Source: Tessaracoccus sp. OS52
Lineage (GTDB): Bacteria; Actinomycetota; Actinomycetes; Propionibacteriales; Propionibacteriaceae
Assembly (NCBI RefSeq): GCF_020687685.1
Contig: NZ_JAJEWM010000001.1
Span: 186,001 to 250,000, forward strand
DNA: 64,000 bases
Reading direction: 5' to 3'
The first letter of the stretch is position 1. The number at the start of each line of letters is the position of its first letter. This document shows positions 8,977 to 20,192 of the stretch, in pieces. A program made the position numbers and the translations under genes. The notes beneath the pieces were generated by a model that had not been told where the DNA came from, searched no databases, and worked only from the letters and a program-made list of their open reading frames with translations.

Positions 8977-10683
8977 TTGTTGAATACCTCATCGGTGCGG
9001 CGCGGCCAGCGCCTGCTCTCCATCGTGTGGCTGACCGTCATGGTGGGCCTGCTCGGGGCGGCCACCGCACACGCCGACGGTCCGACGGCCGACACCTACG
9101 TCTTCGAGGGCGAACTGGGTGCCGACGGCATCCTGAAGGCGACAGAGACCATCACCTTCTCCGAAGCGCCCGACGAGCTGGTCCAGCGCATCGCGCTCGA
9201 ATCCCCGATCGATGACAGCAGCAGCTTCGCCTATGAGGTCTCCGACGTCACCGCCAGCGTCGGCGGTGCCGAGGCCAACGCGGAAGTGACCCGGGACGGC
9301 GACTACCTCGTCATCGCGCTGGACACCTCGGAAGCCGCTGACCAGCCCGTGACCATCTCCTACGAGGTCTCCGGCGCCACCCGCACCGAGCAGGGAGCCA
9401 CGGGCGAGCTGACCCTCTTCACCTGGCGCGCGCTCCAGGGCCTCAACGTCGGGGTGGCGGAGGTCAGCGGGACCATCAGGGTGGGTGCCATCCCCGAGCT
9501 CATCGACTGCCTGGCTGGCCCGCCCGGTGCCGTCGTCAAGTGTGAGCTCTACGCCGCGGGTACCCACGACGCCCCCATGCCCATCTTCCAGAGCTTCGAT
9601 CGGGGAGTCGGGGAACAGGTGACCATCACCGTCGGCGTCTCGAGCGGCGCCGTCGCCGCCACCGACGTGGTGCGCGAGGACTGGAGCATGGACCGCGCGT
9701 TCGCCATCACGCCGCTCACCGTCCTCACGGCTCTCGGGGCGCTGGCGCTCGGCGCCCTGGCTCTCTATCTACTGCATCGTCGAAGCGGGACCGACCTGCA
9801 CCACGACGACCAGTTCATCCCGGTGGCCTCCTTCCGGCCAGTGGGGGAGGGTGAGTCCGTCTTCGAGATCCACGAAGGTGTCCGTCCCGGCCACGTCGGC
9901 ACGGTGGCCGACGAGCGTGTCGACCCGGTCGACGTCACCGCCACACTGCTGGACCTCGCCGTGCGCGGGCACCTGCTGATCACCGAACTTCCGCATGACC
10001 AGCACGGATTGCTCGACTGGAAGCTCACGCGCACGGAGACCGGCGGCGACGAGCTGGCCAGGTACGAGACCCAGATCCTAGACGCCATCGCTCCCGTGGG
10101 CGGGGAGACGCTGGTCTCGAAGCTGCCCGCGACTCTGACCCCGGTGATCGGGGACGTGCAGGACTCCCTGTACGACGAGGTGGTCGCGCGCGGCTGGTTC
10201 GAGTCGCGCCCGGACTCCACCCGCAGCAACTGGCGTCGGATCGGGATCATCGGGGTCATTGTTGCAGCCGTCGTGGCGGGCCTCCTTGTGGCCTTCACCA
10301 ACTTCGGGCTACTGGGCCTCGTCCTGGTGGTGCTGGCGCTGGGGCTGGTGTGGGTGGGCGACCGCATGCCGCGCCGCACGAAGAAGGGCGCGAAGCTGGT
10401 CAGCGGCCTCGGTGCGCTCTCCTCGCTGCTGGCCACTCACCCCACCGACAACATGCCCGCTGGCCGGGAACTGCCCGAGATCTCCCGGCTGCTTCCCTAC
10501 GCCGTCGTGCTGGGCGGCAAGGAGCGCTGGCTGGACGCCATAGTCCGGGCCGACAACGATGCGACGCCCGACCCGGCAGCGATCTCCTGGTACCACGCTC
10601 CCGCCACCTGGCACCTCAAGGACCTGCCGGCCTCTCTGACGCAGTTCATCCACACGGTGCAGGGCGAGCTCTTCGCCCGCTGA
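8977..10683 (+). CDS. DUF2207 domain-containing membrane protein
   Basis: A 568-residue protein with a signal peptide (WLTVMVGLLGAATAHA), a long extracellular beta-rich DUF2207 region, one membrane helix around residues 245-262, a cytoplasmic stretch of about 150 residues, two further helices near 411-450 and a C-terminal soluble tail. DUF2207 proteins are widespread, unassigned surface proteins. The start is TTG at 8977 with AGGAG seven bases upstream; a second TTG follows immediately. It ends just before a strong shared terminator. Confidence 0.85.
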   Translation: MLNTSSVRRGQRLLSIVWLTVMVGLLGAATAHADGPTADTYVFEGELGADGILKATETITFSEAPDELVQRIALESPIDDSSSFAYEVSDVTASVGGAEANAEVTRDGDYLVIALDTSEAADQPVTISYEVSGATRTEQGATGELTLFTWRALQGLNVGVAEVSGTIRVGAIPELIDCLAGPPGAVVKCELYAAGTHDAPMPIFQSFDRGVGEQVTITVGVSSGAVAATDVVREDWSMDRAFAITPLTVLTALGALALGALALYLLHRRSGTDLHHDDQFIPVASFRPVGEGESVFEIHEGVRPGHVGTVADERVDPVDVTATLLDLAVRGHLLITELPHDQHGLLDWKLTRTETGGDELARYETQILDAIAPVGGETLVSKLPATLTPVIGDVQDSLYDEVVARGWFESRPDSTRSNWRRIGIIGVIVAAVVAGLLVAFTNFGLLGLVLVVLALGLVWVGDRMPRRTKKGAKLVSGLGALSSLLATHPTDNMPAGRELPEISRLLPYAVVLGGKERWLDAIVRADNDATPDPAAISWYHAPATWHLKDLPASLTQFIHTVQGELFAR

Positions 10684-10687
10684 GCAG

Positions 10688-10729
10688 ACAAGAGGCGCCG
10701 ACCGGGAATCCCCGGTCGGCGCCTCTTGT
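10688..10729. terminator. Bidirectional rho-independent terminator
   Basis: A perfect 19-bp stem (arms 10688-10706 and 10711-10729) with the loop AATC lies between the convergent DUF2207 and glyA genes. The stem is flanked by ACAAG/CTTGT. It can serve both strands, though the T-tract is short. Confidence 0.85.
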
Positions 10730-10739
10730 GTTCCGGGCC

Positions 10740-12176
10740 TCAGATCTCGAAGCCGGGGTACAGGGGGTGGGCCTGGAGGAGGCCGTCGGCCACGTTGCGG
10801 CTGTTGGCCGCGACGTCGGTGGCGAGCACGTACTTGGCCTTGCCCGGCTTGCCCTCCTTGGTGGGGGTGGGCGTCGCCGAGGACAGTACCTCGTGGATCA
10901 GCTGCGCCACGGCGTCCATGTCGGAGGTGGTGAACCCCCGCGAAGTGAGGGCGGGCGTACCCAGGCGGACGCCGCTGGTGTACCAGGCTCCGTTCGGGTC
11001 GTTCGGGATGGCGTTGCGGTTGGTCACGATGCCGGCGTCCAGCAGCGCGGACTCCGCCTGGCGTCCGGTCAGGTCGTAACCGGTCACGTCCAGGAGCACG
11101 ATGTGGTTGTCGGTGCCTCCGGTGACGAGCTTGCCGCCCCGCGTGAGCAGGCCCTCGGCCAGTGCCTTGGCGTTGTCGGCGACGTTGTGGGCGTAGGTCT
11201 GGAACTCAGCGGTGCGGGCCTCCGCCAGCGCGACGGCCTTGGCGGCCATGACGTGGCTGAGCGGGCCGCCGAGGACCAGGGGGCAGCCGCGGTCGACGTC
11301 GGCAGCGTACTCCTGTGTGGCCAGCACCATGCCGCCGCGCGGGCCGCGCAGCGACTTGTGGGTGGTGGTCGTCACGACGTGTGCGTAGGGGATCGGGTCC
11401 TCCTCGCCGGTGAAGACCTTGCCTGCCACCAGCCCGGCGAAGTGGGCCATGTCCACCATCAGGACCGCGCCCACCTCGTCGGCGATCTCGCGCATCCTGG
11501 CGAAGTTCACGCGGCGGGGGTAGGCGGAGTAGCCGGCCACGAGGATCAGCGGCTTGAACTCCCGGGCTTGCTCGCGCAGGGCGTCGTAGTCCAGCAGCTG
11601 GGTCTCGGGGTCCGTGCCGTAGGAGGCCTGGTGGAACATCTTGCCGGAGACGTTCGGGCGGAAGCCGTGGGTGAGGTGGCCACCGGCGTCGAGGCTCATG
11701 CCCAGCAGGCGCTGCTCACCAAAGCGGTGGCGCAGCGTCTCCCAGTCCGTCTCCGAGAGCTGTGAGACGTTCTTGACGCCGAACTCCTCCAGTGCGGGAA
11801 GTTCCACATGGTGGGCCAGGATGGCCCAGTAGGCGGTCAGGTTCGCGTCGATGCCGGAGTGCGGCTGGACGTAGGCGTACTCCGCCCCGAACAGTTCCCG
11901 GGCGTGCTCGGCGGCGACGGACTCGACGGTGTCGACGTTCTGGCATCCGGCGTAGAAGCGGTGACCGACGGTGCCCTCGGCGTACTTGTCACTGAGCCAG
12001 GTGCCCATGGTGGCCAGCACAGGGAGGCTGGCGTAGTTCTCCGAGGCGATGAGCTTCAGCGAACCTCGCTGGTCGGCGAGTTCGGCGCGGGTGGCGGCCG
12101 CGATACGCGGTTCCACGGCTTCGATCGTGCTGAGCAGGGTCTGGTAGGCCGCGCTGAGGCCCATGGTGTCTGTCAC
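10740..12176 (-). CDS. glyA: Serine hydroxymethyltransferase, long form
   Basis: A 478-residue PLP enzyme converting serine and tetrahydrofolate to glycine and methylene-tetrahydrofolate. [24 protein letters not shown] and the PLP-lysine motif [14 protein letters not shown] are all present. Most bacterial SHMTs are 415-435 residues; this one has an extra segment after the SGIDANL stretch (roughly [12 protein letters not shown] through [10 protein letters not shown]), a long form I know from chlamydiae and some actinobacteria. It is a single gene with its own promoter, ending at the 10.7-kb terminator. Confidence 0.95.
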   Translation of the reverse strand: MTDTMGLSAAYQTLLSTIEAVEPRIAAATRAELADQRGSLKLIASENYASLPVLATMGTWLSDKYAEGTVGHRFYAGCQNVDTVESVAAEHARELFGAEYAYVQPHSGIDANLTAYWAILAHHVELPALEEFGVKNVSQLSETDWETLRHRFGEQRLLGMSLDAGGHLTHGFRPNVSGKMFHQASYGTDPETQLLDYDALREQAREFKPLILVAGYSAYPRRVNFARMREIADEVGAVLMVDMAHFAGLVAGKVFTGEEDPIPYAHVVTTTTHKSLRGPRGGMVLATQEYAADVDRGCPLVLGGPLSHVMAAKAVALAEARTAEFQTYAHNVADNAKALAEGLLTRGGKLVTGGTDNHIVLLDVTGYDLTGRQAESALLDAGIVTNRNAIPNDPNGAWYTSGVRLGTPALTSRGFTTSDMDAVAQLIHEVLSSATPTPTKEGKPGKAKYVLATDVAANSRNVADGLLQAHPLYPGFEI

Positions 12177-12292
12177 GTTGCTCCTTCGGGGTGGTCTGGC
12201 ATCAGTCTAGGACGATGTCCACCCGGGCACGGACCGGCGACCACGGCGACTGGCTCCGTCATCGTCTACCCTTGCCACTCGTGGGTCAGATT

Positions 12293-13435
12293 GTGAGCAG
12301 ACGGGCCGCCCTGCTGGGAGTGGCTGCGGCGACGGTGTCGGGCTGCGCGTTCGAGCCGGTCAGTTTCCAACCCCCCAGCCCGAGCCCCTCGCCCACCGCG
12401 AGCGTAGACCCGGCCAAGGTCGTCGACTCCCAGTACTTCCTCCGTTCCCGCGACGGCGCCCCCAAGAACCTGCCCGAGGGCAGCCGGGGCGTTCAGCGGA
12501 TCGCCACGCCCCACCTGGATGCGACGTTGCAGGCGTGGTTCACCGGCGAGCGCCTGTCCCTCGAGACGGCCGCGCAGGTGGGTGAGACCGCGCCCCTCAA
12601 GGCATCCGACGGCCACGAGCTGGCGGCGTTCACCCTCAGGGGCGGTGTCCCCGGCTACATCGAGACCACAGAGCATGTGGTGACCAGCCGCCTGCTGCTG
12701 GGTGACAGCGTGATCGAGTTGCCGAATCTGTTCGACAAGTTCAATCCTCCATCGGGGTCCTACCTGCGGGAGTGGGAGATGTTCGTCTTCAGCGTGGTCG
12801 AGGGGGAGCCGATCACCCTTCAGGTCACCGACGAGGGCAAGACGGTCAGCGTCGACCTGCGCACCGGTCTGCCCACCGTCGACGACGCCTGGCGCGCCAA
12901 CACCGGCTTCCGGGATCGATGGGACATCTCCTGCGCCCCGGAGAACGGGGTGTTCAAGCGGGGCTTCACGACGATGCCGACCGCGGGCTTTGACGCGGAG
13001 ACAGGCGAACTCGCCGTCGGACTGCAGCCGGACACGCTCAGTGGGCTGCTGCCCTGGACCCCGAACCTGGGCTGGGCTCCGGAGGGTCACCAATGGCTGG
13101 CGGTACCGATGAACGTGCGCGTCCAGGTGCCGACCGGGAAGGTGTTTCCGCAGGTCAACCTGGACGTGCCGGCGTCGTTCCTCTACCAGGACGAAGCCGG
13201 GGAGTTCCACCCGGCTGTGCATCCGGCAACGGTGACCACCGACGCCCTCGCCCGGCAGCAGGTGGACCTGATCGTGACCTGGGCGGTCACCGGGCGCGAC
13301 GCGACCGCACAGTTCAGCTTCAACGCCGTCGGCCCTATCGAGGTGGACTACACCGACTACCAGAACATGCCGGCGCAGTTCACCACGGAAGCGGTGCCGC
13401 TGGAGTTCTCCCTGGCTTACACCCCCCGCGCCTGA
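12293..13435 (+). CDS. Putative Tat-exported lipoprotein, unknown function
   Basis: About 380 residues from the GTG at 12293; a GTG at 12281 would add four residues. The N-terminus SRRAALLGVAAATVSGC combines a twin-arginine start with a lipobox (lipidated Cys18), followed by a Ser/Pro linker. The rest appears to be one or two beta-rich domains with no motif I recognise, so I assign no function. It would be anchored on the outer face of the membrane. It faces away from glyA and is followed by a repeat-rich gap. Confidence 0.75.
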   Translation: MSRRAALLGVAAATVSGCAFEPVSFQPPSPSPSPTASVDPAKVVDSQYFLRSRDGAPKNLPEGSRGVQRIATPHLDATLQAWFTGERLSLETAAQVGETAPLKASDGHELAAFTLRGGVPGYIETTEHVVTSRLLLGDSVIELPNLFDKFNPPSGSYLREWEMFVFSVVEGEPITLQVTDEGKTVSVDLRTGLPTVDDAWRANTGFRDRWDISCAPENGVFKRGFTTMPTAGFDAETGELAVGLQPDTLSGLLPWTPNLGWAPEGHQWLAVPMNVRVQVPTGKVFPQVNLDVPASFLYQDEAGEFHPAVHPATVTTDALARQQVDLIVTWAVTGRDATAQFSFNAVGPIEVDYTDYQNMPAQFTTEAVPLEFSLAYTPRA

Positions 13436-13545
13436 CTTCGACAGGCTGTTCCGGCTCGCCCGCCGGTTGGGAAGCGTGGAACATGCGGGTCCGACTGCCG
13501 ACCCGGTTGCGCCACGCTTGCGCCGGGTCGGCTAACCGGTTGGAC

Positions 13546-13800
13546 TGCAGGGGTCGGGTCGGGACGAGGCCGGGCGCGCAAAAAGGCTGGGGGGATCTGC
13601 AGGGGTCGGGTCGGGGACGAGGCCGGGCGCGTAAAAGGCTTGAAACCCGAGAACCACCCAACGGATGCTAACCAGCGGCTGCCAACAACGGCGCCCGGAC
13701 TCGTCCCCGACCCGACCCGAACACCCGACCCGACCCGACCACCCGACCCGACCCGACCACCCGACCCGACCCGAACACCCGACCCGAACACCCACCAAAA
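13546..13800. repeat. GC-rich direct and inverted repeats with CCCGA arrays in a gene-free gap
   Basis: The gap 13436-13816 has no gene. It holds (a) two direct copies, about 52 bp apart, of CTGCAGGGGTCGGGTC followed by GACGAGGCCGGGCGCG (13546-13579 and 13597-13631); (b) a 27-bp inverted repeat with one mismatch, arms 13604-13630 and 13691-13717, enclosing 60 bp; (c) an array of ACCCGACCCGAAC/ACC units from about 13704 to 13795. Together they could fold into a very stable structure. Open frames here are repeat translations only. It may act as terminator for the genes on either side. Confidence 0.85.
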
Positions 13801-13816
13801 GCGGCCGCAAACAGAG

Positions 13817-14767
13817 TCAGGAGAGCTGTGACCGCTGCTGGCTGATCTCGTACAGTGCCACCGACGCCGCCACCGAGGCATTCAGCGACTCCACGGCGCT
13901 CGCGATGGGGATGGAGACGAGGACGTCGCAGTGCTCGCGGACCAGGCGGGAGAGGCCCTCGCCCTCGGAGCCGACCACCACCAGCACCGGACCGTCGACG
14001 CCGGGGATCCCCGACATCGGCACTTCGCTCTCACCGGCGAGTCCCACGATGGTCATGCCCATCTTCGAGGCCTGCTCGAGAGCGCGGTTGAGGTTGGTGG
14101 CCATGGCGACGGGTATGCGGGCCGCCGCTCCCGCTGAGGTCTTCCAGGCAGCGGCCGTCATGGAGGCGGACCGACGCGACGGAATCACGACGCCCTGTGC
14201 TCCGAAGGCGGCTGCCGAGCGGATGATGGCACCGAGGTTGCGGGGGTCGGTGACGCCGTCGAGCGCGACGACGAGGCCGGCGGCGTCGGCGGCCAGCGCG
14301 TCGGCGAACACGTCCTCGGGGTCTGCGTACTCGAAGGCGGGCAACTGCAGCGCCACGCCCTGGTGCACCAGGTTGCCGGTCACCCGATCGAGCTCGGCGC
14401 GGGTCACCTGCAGCAGGGGCATGGAGTGCTCGGCGGTGAACTTCAGGATGTCGCGCAGGCGGTCGTCGCGTTCGGCGCCCTCGGCGACCAGGGCCTGCTT
14501 CACCGGCATGCCGGCCTGGAGCGCCTCGAGGACGGGGTTGCGGCCCACCACCCAGTCGGCACCGACGGCGCTGCGGGTGGTGCGCTGCTTCGCGGGTTCC
14601 CGCTTGGCGGCGGCCTGCTTGGCCTTGTGTGCCTTGTGGTAGACGCGGTCCTCCGCCTTGGGGGTGGGGCCCCTGCCGGCGAGGGAGCGACGGATGCGCC
14701 CACCCGAACCGGCAGTCCTGCCCTTGCCCTTCGAGGTGGCTCCGCGACGCGACGAGTTTCCGGGCAT
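13817..14767 (-). CDS. rlmB: 23S rRNA (guanosine-2'-O-)-methyltransferase RlmB, TrmH family
   Basis: A 316-residue SPOUT methyltransferase. A basic, disordered N-terminal ~75 residues precede the substrate-binding domain (VVGRNPVLEAL...) and the SPOUT domain with motif 1 DGVTDPRNLGAIIRSA, motif 2 VVVGSEGEGLSRLV and motif 3 IPIASAVESLNASVA containing the SAM knot. RlmB methylates a conserved guanosine of the 23S peptidyl-transferase loop. The ATG at 14767 overlaps the cysS stop by one base (TGATG), so it is coupled to cysS, an arrangement shared with mycobacteria. Confidence 0.92.
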   Translation of the reverse strand: MPGNSSRRGATSKGKGRTAGSGGRIRRSLAGRGPTPKAEDRVYHKAHKAKQAAAKREPAKQRTTRSAVGADWVVGRNPVLEALQAGMPVKQALVAEGAERDDRLRDILKFTAEHSMPLLQVTRAELDRVTGNLVHQGVALQLPAFEYADPEDVFADALAADAAGLVVALDGVTDPRNLGAIIRSAAAFGAQGVVIPSRRSASMTAAAWKTSAGAAARIPVAMATNLNRALEQASKMGMTIVGLAGESEVPMSGIPGVDGPVLVVVGSEGEGLSRLVREHCDVLVSIPIASAVESLNASVAASVALYEISQQRSQLS

Positions 14768-16212
14768 CAGTGCTTCTCCAGACTCCAGCGCGGACCGCTG
14801 GGGGTGTCGGTGATTGAGAGTCCCACCGCGGTGAGGGTGTCTCGGATGGCGTCGGCCGTGGCCCAGTCCTTGGCAGCCCGGGCGGCGTTGCGCTGCTCCA
14901 GGACGTGCGCGACGAGCCCGTCGACCACGGGCACCAGATCGCTGGTGGCGGTCTGTTGGGTGGCCCACTCGGGGGCGGCGGGGTTGAGGCCCAGGACGTC
15001 GAGCATCGCGGTGATCGCGACGAGGTGGGTCACGACCGCGTCGGCGTCGCCGGCCGTGATGGCCTGGTTGCCGGCGCGGATCGCGTCGAACAGTGCTGCG
15101 ACGGCGCCGGGGGTGCCGAGGTCGTCGTCCATGGCCTCGGTGAAGCTGGTCCAGTGCGGCGTCGACGGCTCGGGCGACACCTGGGCCTCGCCGACCAGTT
15201 CGGCCGCCCGCAACAGGAAGGAATCGATCCGTTCGATGGCCTTCTCCGCCTCCGCCAGGGACCCGGCGGTCTCGGCGTCGTGGGGGGAGAACTCGATGGT
15301 CGAACGGTAGTGGGGTGCGGCGAGGTAGTACCGGACGGCGCGGGGGTTGTGGGTGCCGGTGACCTCGGAGACCTGGGCGGTGTTGCCCAGCGACTTGCTC
15401 ATCTTCTCCCCGGCCATGGTCACCCAGGCGTTGTGCATCCAGTAGCGGGCGAAACCACGGCCAGCCGCAGCCGACTGCGCCAGCTCGTTCTCGTGGTGGG
15501 GGAACCTGAGGTCGATGCCGCCACCGTGGATGTCGAAGCTGTCGCCCAGGTACTTGCCGGCCATCGCGGAGCACTCCAGATGCCATCCCGGGCGACCACG
15601 CCCCCAGGGCGCCGGCCAGGACGCGGTCAGGGGCTCGGAGACCTTGTGACCCTTCCAGAGGGCGAAGTCGCGGGGGTCGCGTTTGCCGCGAGGATCCGCG
15701 TCCTCGGCCGGGGCCATCTCGTCGAGCTTCTGCCCGGACAGTTCTCCGTAGCGGGACCAGGAGCGCACGTCGAAGTAGACGTCCCCCGAACCGTCGTCGG
15801 CGACGTAGGCGTGGCCGGCCGCGAGCAGCGTCTCGACCAGTTCCACCATCTCCGTGATGTGGCCGGTGGCGCGGGGTTCGTAGGTGGGCGGCTTGCAGCC
15901 CAGAGCGGCGTAGGCGTCGTGGAGTTCACGCTCGAACCGGTAGGCGTGGGCCCACCACTCGACGCCCTGCTCCGCGGACTTGTTGAGGATCTTGTCGTCG
16001 ATGTCGGTGACGTTGGCGACGACGGTGACCTCAAGGCCCTTGCGCTCCAGCCACCGGCGCAGGACGTCGAAGACGACCTCCTTGCGGATGTGTCCAAGGT
16101 GTGGGGAGGACTGCACTGTGAGACCGCAGTGGTAGATCGACACCTCGCCGTCGACGAGGGGAACGAAGGGGCGCACCTGACGCTGCGCGGTGTCATACAA
16201 CCGGAGACTCAC
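14767..16212 (-). CDS. cysS: Cysteinyl-tRNA synthetase
   Basis: A 481-residue class I aminoacyl-tRNA synthetase that charges tRNA-Cys. It shows the zinc ligand Cys in YHCGLTVQ, the HIGH-type motif HLGHIR, the VTDIDDKI stretch, a second zinc region WHLECSAM with downstream [15 protein letters not shown], and the KMSKS loop (EKMSKSLGN). Length and motif order are usual. It is co-transcribed with rlmB and begins 9 bases after the end of the DUF4032 gene. Confidence 0.96.
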   Translation of the reverse strand: MSLRLYDTAQRQVRPFVPLVDGEVSIYHCGLTVQSSPHLGHIRKEVVFDVLRRWLERKGLEVTVVANVTDIDDKILNKSAEQGVEWWAHAYRFERELHDAYAALGCKPPTYEPRATGHITEMVELVETLLAAGHAYVADDGSGDVYFDVRSWSRYGELSGQKLDEMAPAEDADPRGKRDPRDFALWKGHKVSEPLTASWPAPWGRGRPGWHLECSAMAGKYLGDSFDIHGGGIDLRFPHHENELAQSAAAGRGFARYWMHNAWVTMAGEKMSKSLGNTAQVSEVTGTHNPRAVRYYLAAPHYRSTIEFSPHDAETAGSLAEAEKAIERIDSFLLRAAELVGEAQVSPEPSTPHWTSFTEAMDDDLGTPGAVAALFDAIRAGNQAITAGDADAVVTHLVAITAMLDVLGLNPAAPEWATQQTATSDLVPVVDGLVAHVLEQRNAARAAKDWATADAIRDTLTAVGLSITDTPSGPRWSLEKH

Positions 16213-16221
16213 GTGGTGAGT

Positions 16222-17610
16222 CTATCCGGACTGCCGCCGACGGGCCTTCTCGCGCTCCCGCTCGCGCAGCGCCTCGATGTCGAAGCCCGCGGAGACGGTC
16301 AGCGACGGGTCTGCTGCGCCGTCCTCCCATGGGTCGTAGGGGGGCGTCTCGTCGTCGTCGATGAAGCCCTGCGACGGGTCGTACTTGTTGTGCAGTTCCT
16401 GGCCGACCGGCATCACGTCGCTCATGTGCTCGTCGGGGAGCGTCCGCAGCACGTCGGCGACGTAGCCGGAGGCGGCATCGACGATGCTGACCTCGCGGTT
16501 CTCGCGCTGCGACTGGTACCAGCGGTAGTCCAGGAGTTCGTGGAAGAACTGGGCCGGGTCCCGCTTGCCCTCGAGGTCGGGCGGGATCCGTGCGATGGCC
16601 GGCTCGAAGACCTCCATGAGCCACTGGTGCGCGGCCACACTCTCACTCTTGTTGCCGGGCAGCTTGGCGCGGAAGGTGTCCACGTCGTTGAGTAGCCGCC
16701 GGGCCTGGTGTTCCTCGGCGTCGAGGCCGGTGAGCCGCATCAGGCGCCGGGAATGGTGACCGGCCTCCACCACCTTGGGTTGCATGCGGATGGTGCTGCC
16801 GTCGGCGGAGGTGCTGACGTCGATCTCGGCCACGTCGAAACCGAGCGCGTTCAGGCGCCGCACGCGTCCCTCGAGGCGGTAGAGCTCGGAGCCGGAGAAC
16901 TCCTCGGCGCCGGTGAGCTCTGCCCACAGGGAGTGGTACCGGTCGACGATGGTCTCCACGAGCCACTGGGGATCCAGGGACGGATCCAGCATGCCGCCGG
17001 CCTCGAGGTCACTGAACTCGCCGAACAGGTTGGTGGTGGCGATCTGCAGGTCGTGCGCGCGCTGGCCGTTGGTCAGTTGCTGGTGGAGTTCGCCGGTCTC
17101 CGCGTCCACCAGGTAGGCCGCGAACTCGCCCGCGTCGCGGCGGAACAGGATGTTGGACAGCGAGACGTCGCCCCAGTAGAACCCGGTCAGGTGGAGGCGG
17201 GCGAACAACACTACCATGGCGTCCAGCAGCCGGTTGACGGTGTCCAGCTTCACGCCCGAGTAGAACAGGGCCCGGTACGGCAGGGAGAACGGGAGATGGC
17301 GGGTCAGCAGGATGGGGTCGAGCGGGGTGCCTTCGGCGTCGGCTCGTCCCAGCACCACGCCGACTGGCTCGACGGCGGGCACGTCCAGCCTGCGCAGTTC
17401 GGTGAGCTGGCGGTATTCATGCACCGCCACTTCCTCGAGGATCTCCTTGGCGGCGAGGATCTCGTCGCCCACCTCGATGAACCGCACCACATGCCTCGAG
17501 ATGCCGCGGGGGAGCGCCACCAGGTGCGCCGCCGGCCAGGCTTCGAGCGGCACGTTCCACGGCAGCCGAATGAGATCGGCGTCCGGTTTCGCGGCTAGGA
17601 ATCGTGGCAC
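16222..17610 (-). CDS. DUF4032 domain-containing protein with kinase-like N-terminus
   Basis: A 462-residue protein. The N-terminal half resembles a lipopolysaccharide-kinase/protein-kinase-like fold: an AAKE segment (about residues 53-56), and GFYWGDVSLSNILF (about 142-155) resembling a HxDxxxxN catalytic loop in which the usual His is replaced by Trp. The C-terminal half matches the actinobacterial DUF4032 family and ends in a charged coiled tail (REREREKARRRQSG). Biochemical activity is unknown. It lies upstream of cysS on the same strand, with a 9-bp gap, and 22 bp downstream of metB. Confidence 0.8.
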   Translation of the reverse strand: MPRFLAAKPDADLIRLPWNVPLEAWPAAHLVALPRGISRHVVRFIEVGDEILAAKEILEEVAVHEYRQLTELRRLDVPAVEPVGVVLGRADAEGTPLDPILLTRHLPFSLPYRALFYSGVKLDTVNRLLDAMVVLFARLHLTGFYWGDVSLSNILFRRDAGEFAAYLVDAETGELHQQLTNGQRAHDLQIATTNLFGEFSDLEAGGMLDPSLDPQWLVETIVDRYHSLWAELTGAEEFSGSELYRLEGRVRRLNALGFDVAEIDVSTSADGSTIRMQPKVVEAGHHSRRLMRLTGLDAEEHQARRLLNDVDTFRAKLPGNKSESVAAHQWLMEVFEPAIARIPPDLEGKRDPAQFFHELLDYRWYQSQRENREVSIVDAASGYVADVLRTLPDEHMSDVMPVGQELHNKYDPSQGFIDDDETPPYDPWEDGAADPSLTVSAGFDIEALREREREKARRRQSG

Positions 17611-17632
17611 CCGGCCAGTCTAGTGGCGTTCG

Positions 17633-18790
17633 TCAGTCCAGCCGTGCCAGCGCCTCGGTGGTCACCGCGACGAGGTCCTCGCGCCCCTCGACCCCGACAC
17701 TGAGCCGCAGCAGGCCCTCGGTGATGCCGGCGGCGGCGTGCGCCTCGGGCGTCATCGAGGCGTGCGTCATGGTCATGGGATGGCAGACCAGCGACTCCAC
17801 GCCGCCCAGCGATTCGGCGAGATGGAAGATCTGCAGGCCGTCGAGGAAACGGTCGACGGCGGGGCGCCCACCGGCGAGTTCGACGGTCACGATGGAGCCC
17901 GGTCCGCTCATCTGGCGGGTGGCCAGGTCGTGGTCCGGGTGCGACGTCAGGCCGGGGTAGTGGACCGCGGAGACCCCAGCGTGGGCGTCGAAGACCGCCA
18001 CCAGCGCCTCCGCGTTCTCCCGGTGCACGCGCAGGCGGGCGTCGAGGGTCCGCAGGCCGCGCAGGGTGAGGTACGCGTCGAAAGGGCTCCCGGTGAGCCC
18101 GAGCGCGTTGGCCCACAGCCGCAGCAGTTCGTGGTGCTCGGCCGTGCGGGCGACGGCGACCCCGCCCACGACGTCGGAGTGGCCGTTGATGAACTTGGTG
18201 GTTGAGTGGATGACGAAGTCAGCGCCCAGTTCCAGGGGCTGTTGCAGCAGGGGTGAGCAGAAGGTGTTGTCGACGGCGACCAGCGCGCCCGCGGCCTGCG
18301 CCAGGGCGGCGGTGGCCGCGATGTCGGTGATGCGCAGCAGCGGGTTGGACGGCGTCTCGACCCACACCAGGTGGCAGGGGCGGGAGAGGGCCTCGGCCGC
18401 GACGGCGCCGTCGGTCAGGTTGACGAAGTCCGCCTCCAGGCGGCCCGCGGCGGCCAGCATCGTGAACAGCCGCCAGGTGCCCCCGTAGGCGTCGTGGGCG
18501 AGGACCACCCTGCCGCCGACGGGCACCAGGGCCTCAACGACCAGTGTCACCGCGGCCATCCCCGTCGCGACGGTGGTGGCTCCGGCGCCGCCCTCCAGGT
18601 CGGCGAGCGCGTCGTTGAGCAGGTCCCGCGTGGGGTTGCCCGAGCGGGAGTAGTCGTAGTCCCCGGGGGCGTCCGGGGAACTGAAGACGTAGTTGCTGGA
18701 CAGGTGGATCGGTGGCACGACGGCGCCGTGGCCGGTGTCACGGGCCATCCCGGCCCTGGCTGCCCTGGTCCAGCGTCCGAGCTCCGCCAT
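17633..18790 (-). CDS. metB: Cystathionine gamma-synthase-like PLP enzyme
   Basis: A 385-residue Cys/Met metabolism PLP enzyme, most like cystathionine gamma-synthase (acyl-homoserine plus cysteine). Motifs: YSRSGNPTRD near the N-terminus, ETPSNPLL, VDNTFCSPLLQQPLELGAD, and the PLP lysine in HSTTKFINGHSDVVGG; the C-terminal LSVGVEGREDL is also typical. O-acetylhomoserine sulfhydrylase or cystathionine gamma-lyase activity cannot be excluded. The ATG at 18790 is preceded by AGGAGG at a short, four-base spacing. Confidence 0.88.
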   Translation of the reverse strand: MAELGRWTRAARAGMARDTGHGAVVPPIHLSSNYVFSSPDAPGDYDYSRSGNPTRDLLNDALADLEGGAGATTVATGMAAVTLVVEALVPVGGRVVLAHDAYGGTWRLFTMLAAAGRLEADFVNLTDGAVAAEALSRPCHLVWVETPSNPLLRITDIAATAALAQAAGALVAVDNTFCSPLLQQPLELGADFVIHSTTKFINGHSDVVGGVAVARTAEHHELLRLWANALGLTGSPFDAYLTLRGLRTLDARLRVHRENAEALVAVFDAHAGVSAVHYPGLTSHPDHDLATRQMSGPGSIVTVELAGGRPAVDRFLDGLQIFHLAESLGGVESLVCHPMTMTHASMTPEAHAAAGITEGLLRLSVGVEGREDLVAVTTEALARLD

Positions 18791-18899
18791 GCATCCTCCT
18801 AGGTTCCGAGCCGACACTCTAGCCCCGGCGGCCGCGCACTGGGCAAGTCGTTCCATCGCCCGGGCGGCGGCCCCGCCAGTGAGCTGCAGGGAACAGAAA

Positions 18900-18923
18900 G
18901 GGCCCCGGCGCAAGCCGGGGCCC
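18900..18923 (-). terminator. Rho-independent terminator of the msmK/ugpC-type ATPase gene
   Basis: A perfect 10-bp stem GGGCCCCGGC / GCCGGGGCCC with a four-base loop lies 17 bp after the ATPase stop. On the minus strand it is followed by TTTCTGTT. Confidence 0.8.
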
Positions 18924-18939
18924 CTCCTGAGACCGATGA

Positions 18940-20037
<1,098 letters not shown>

Positions 20038-20192
20038 GCCACAATTCCTTTCCACGGGCAGGTACGTGCCCGACGATCCGTAGTGGAGGAAGCGGTTCTT
20101 CCGCTCGGAACTGTACATGTCCCCTAGTGGCGAAGTAAGCGCAGGTCACGGAACGTGATCGTTTTGAGACATTTCACGCGTACCATCGACGC

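Noticed and set aside
13436..13816. Short proteins in the CCCGA-rich gap
   Set aside because: Translations are low-complexity Pro/Arg/Thr repeats and conflict with the structural repeats present.
14905..16695. A 596-codon open frame antisense to cysS and the DUF4032 gene
   Set aside because: Antisense shadow of two well-supported genes; composition is biased and no domain is visible.
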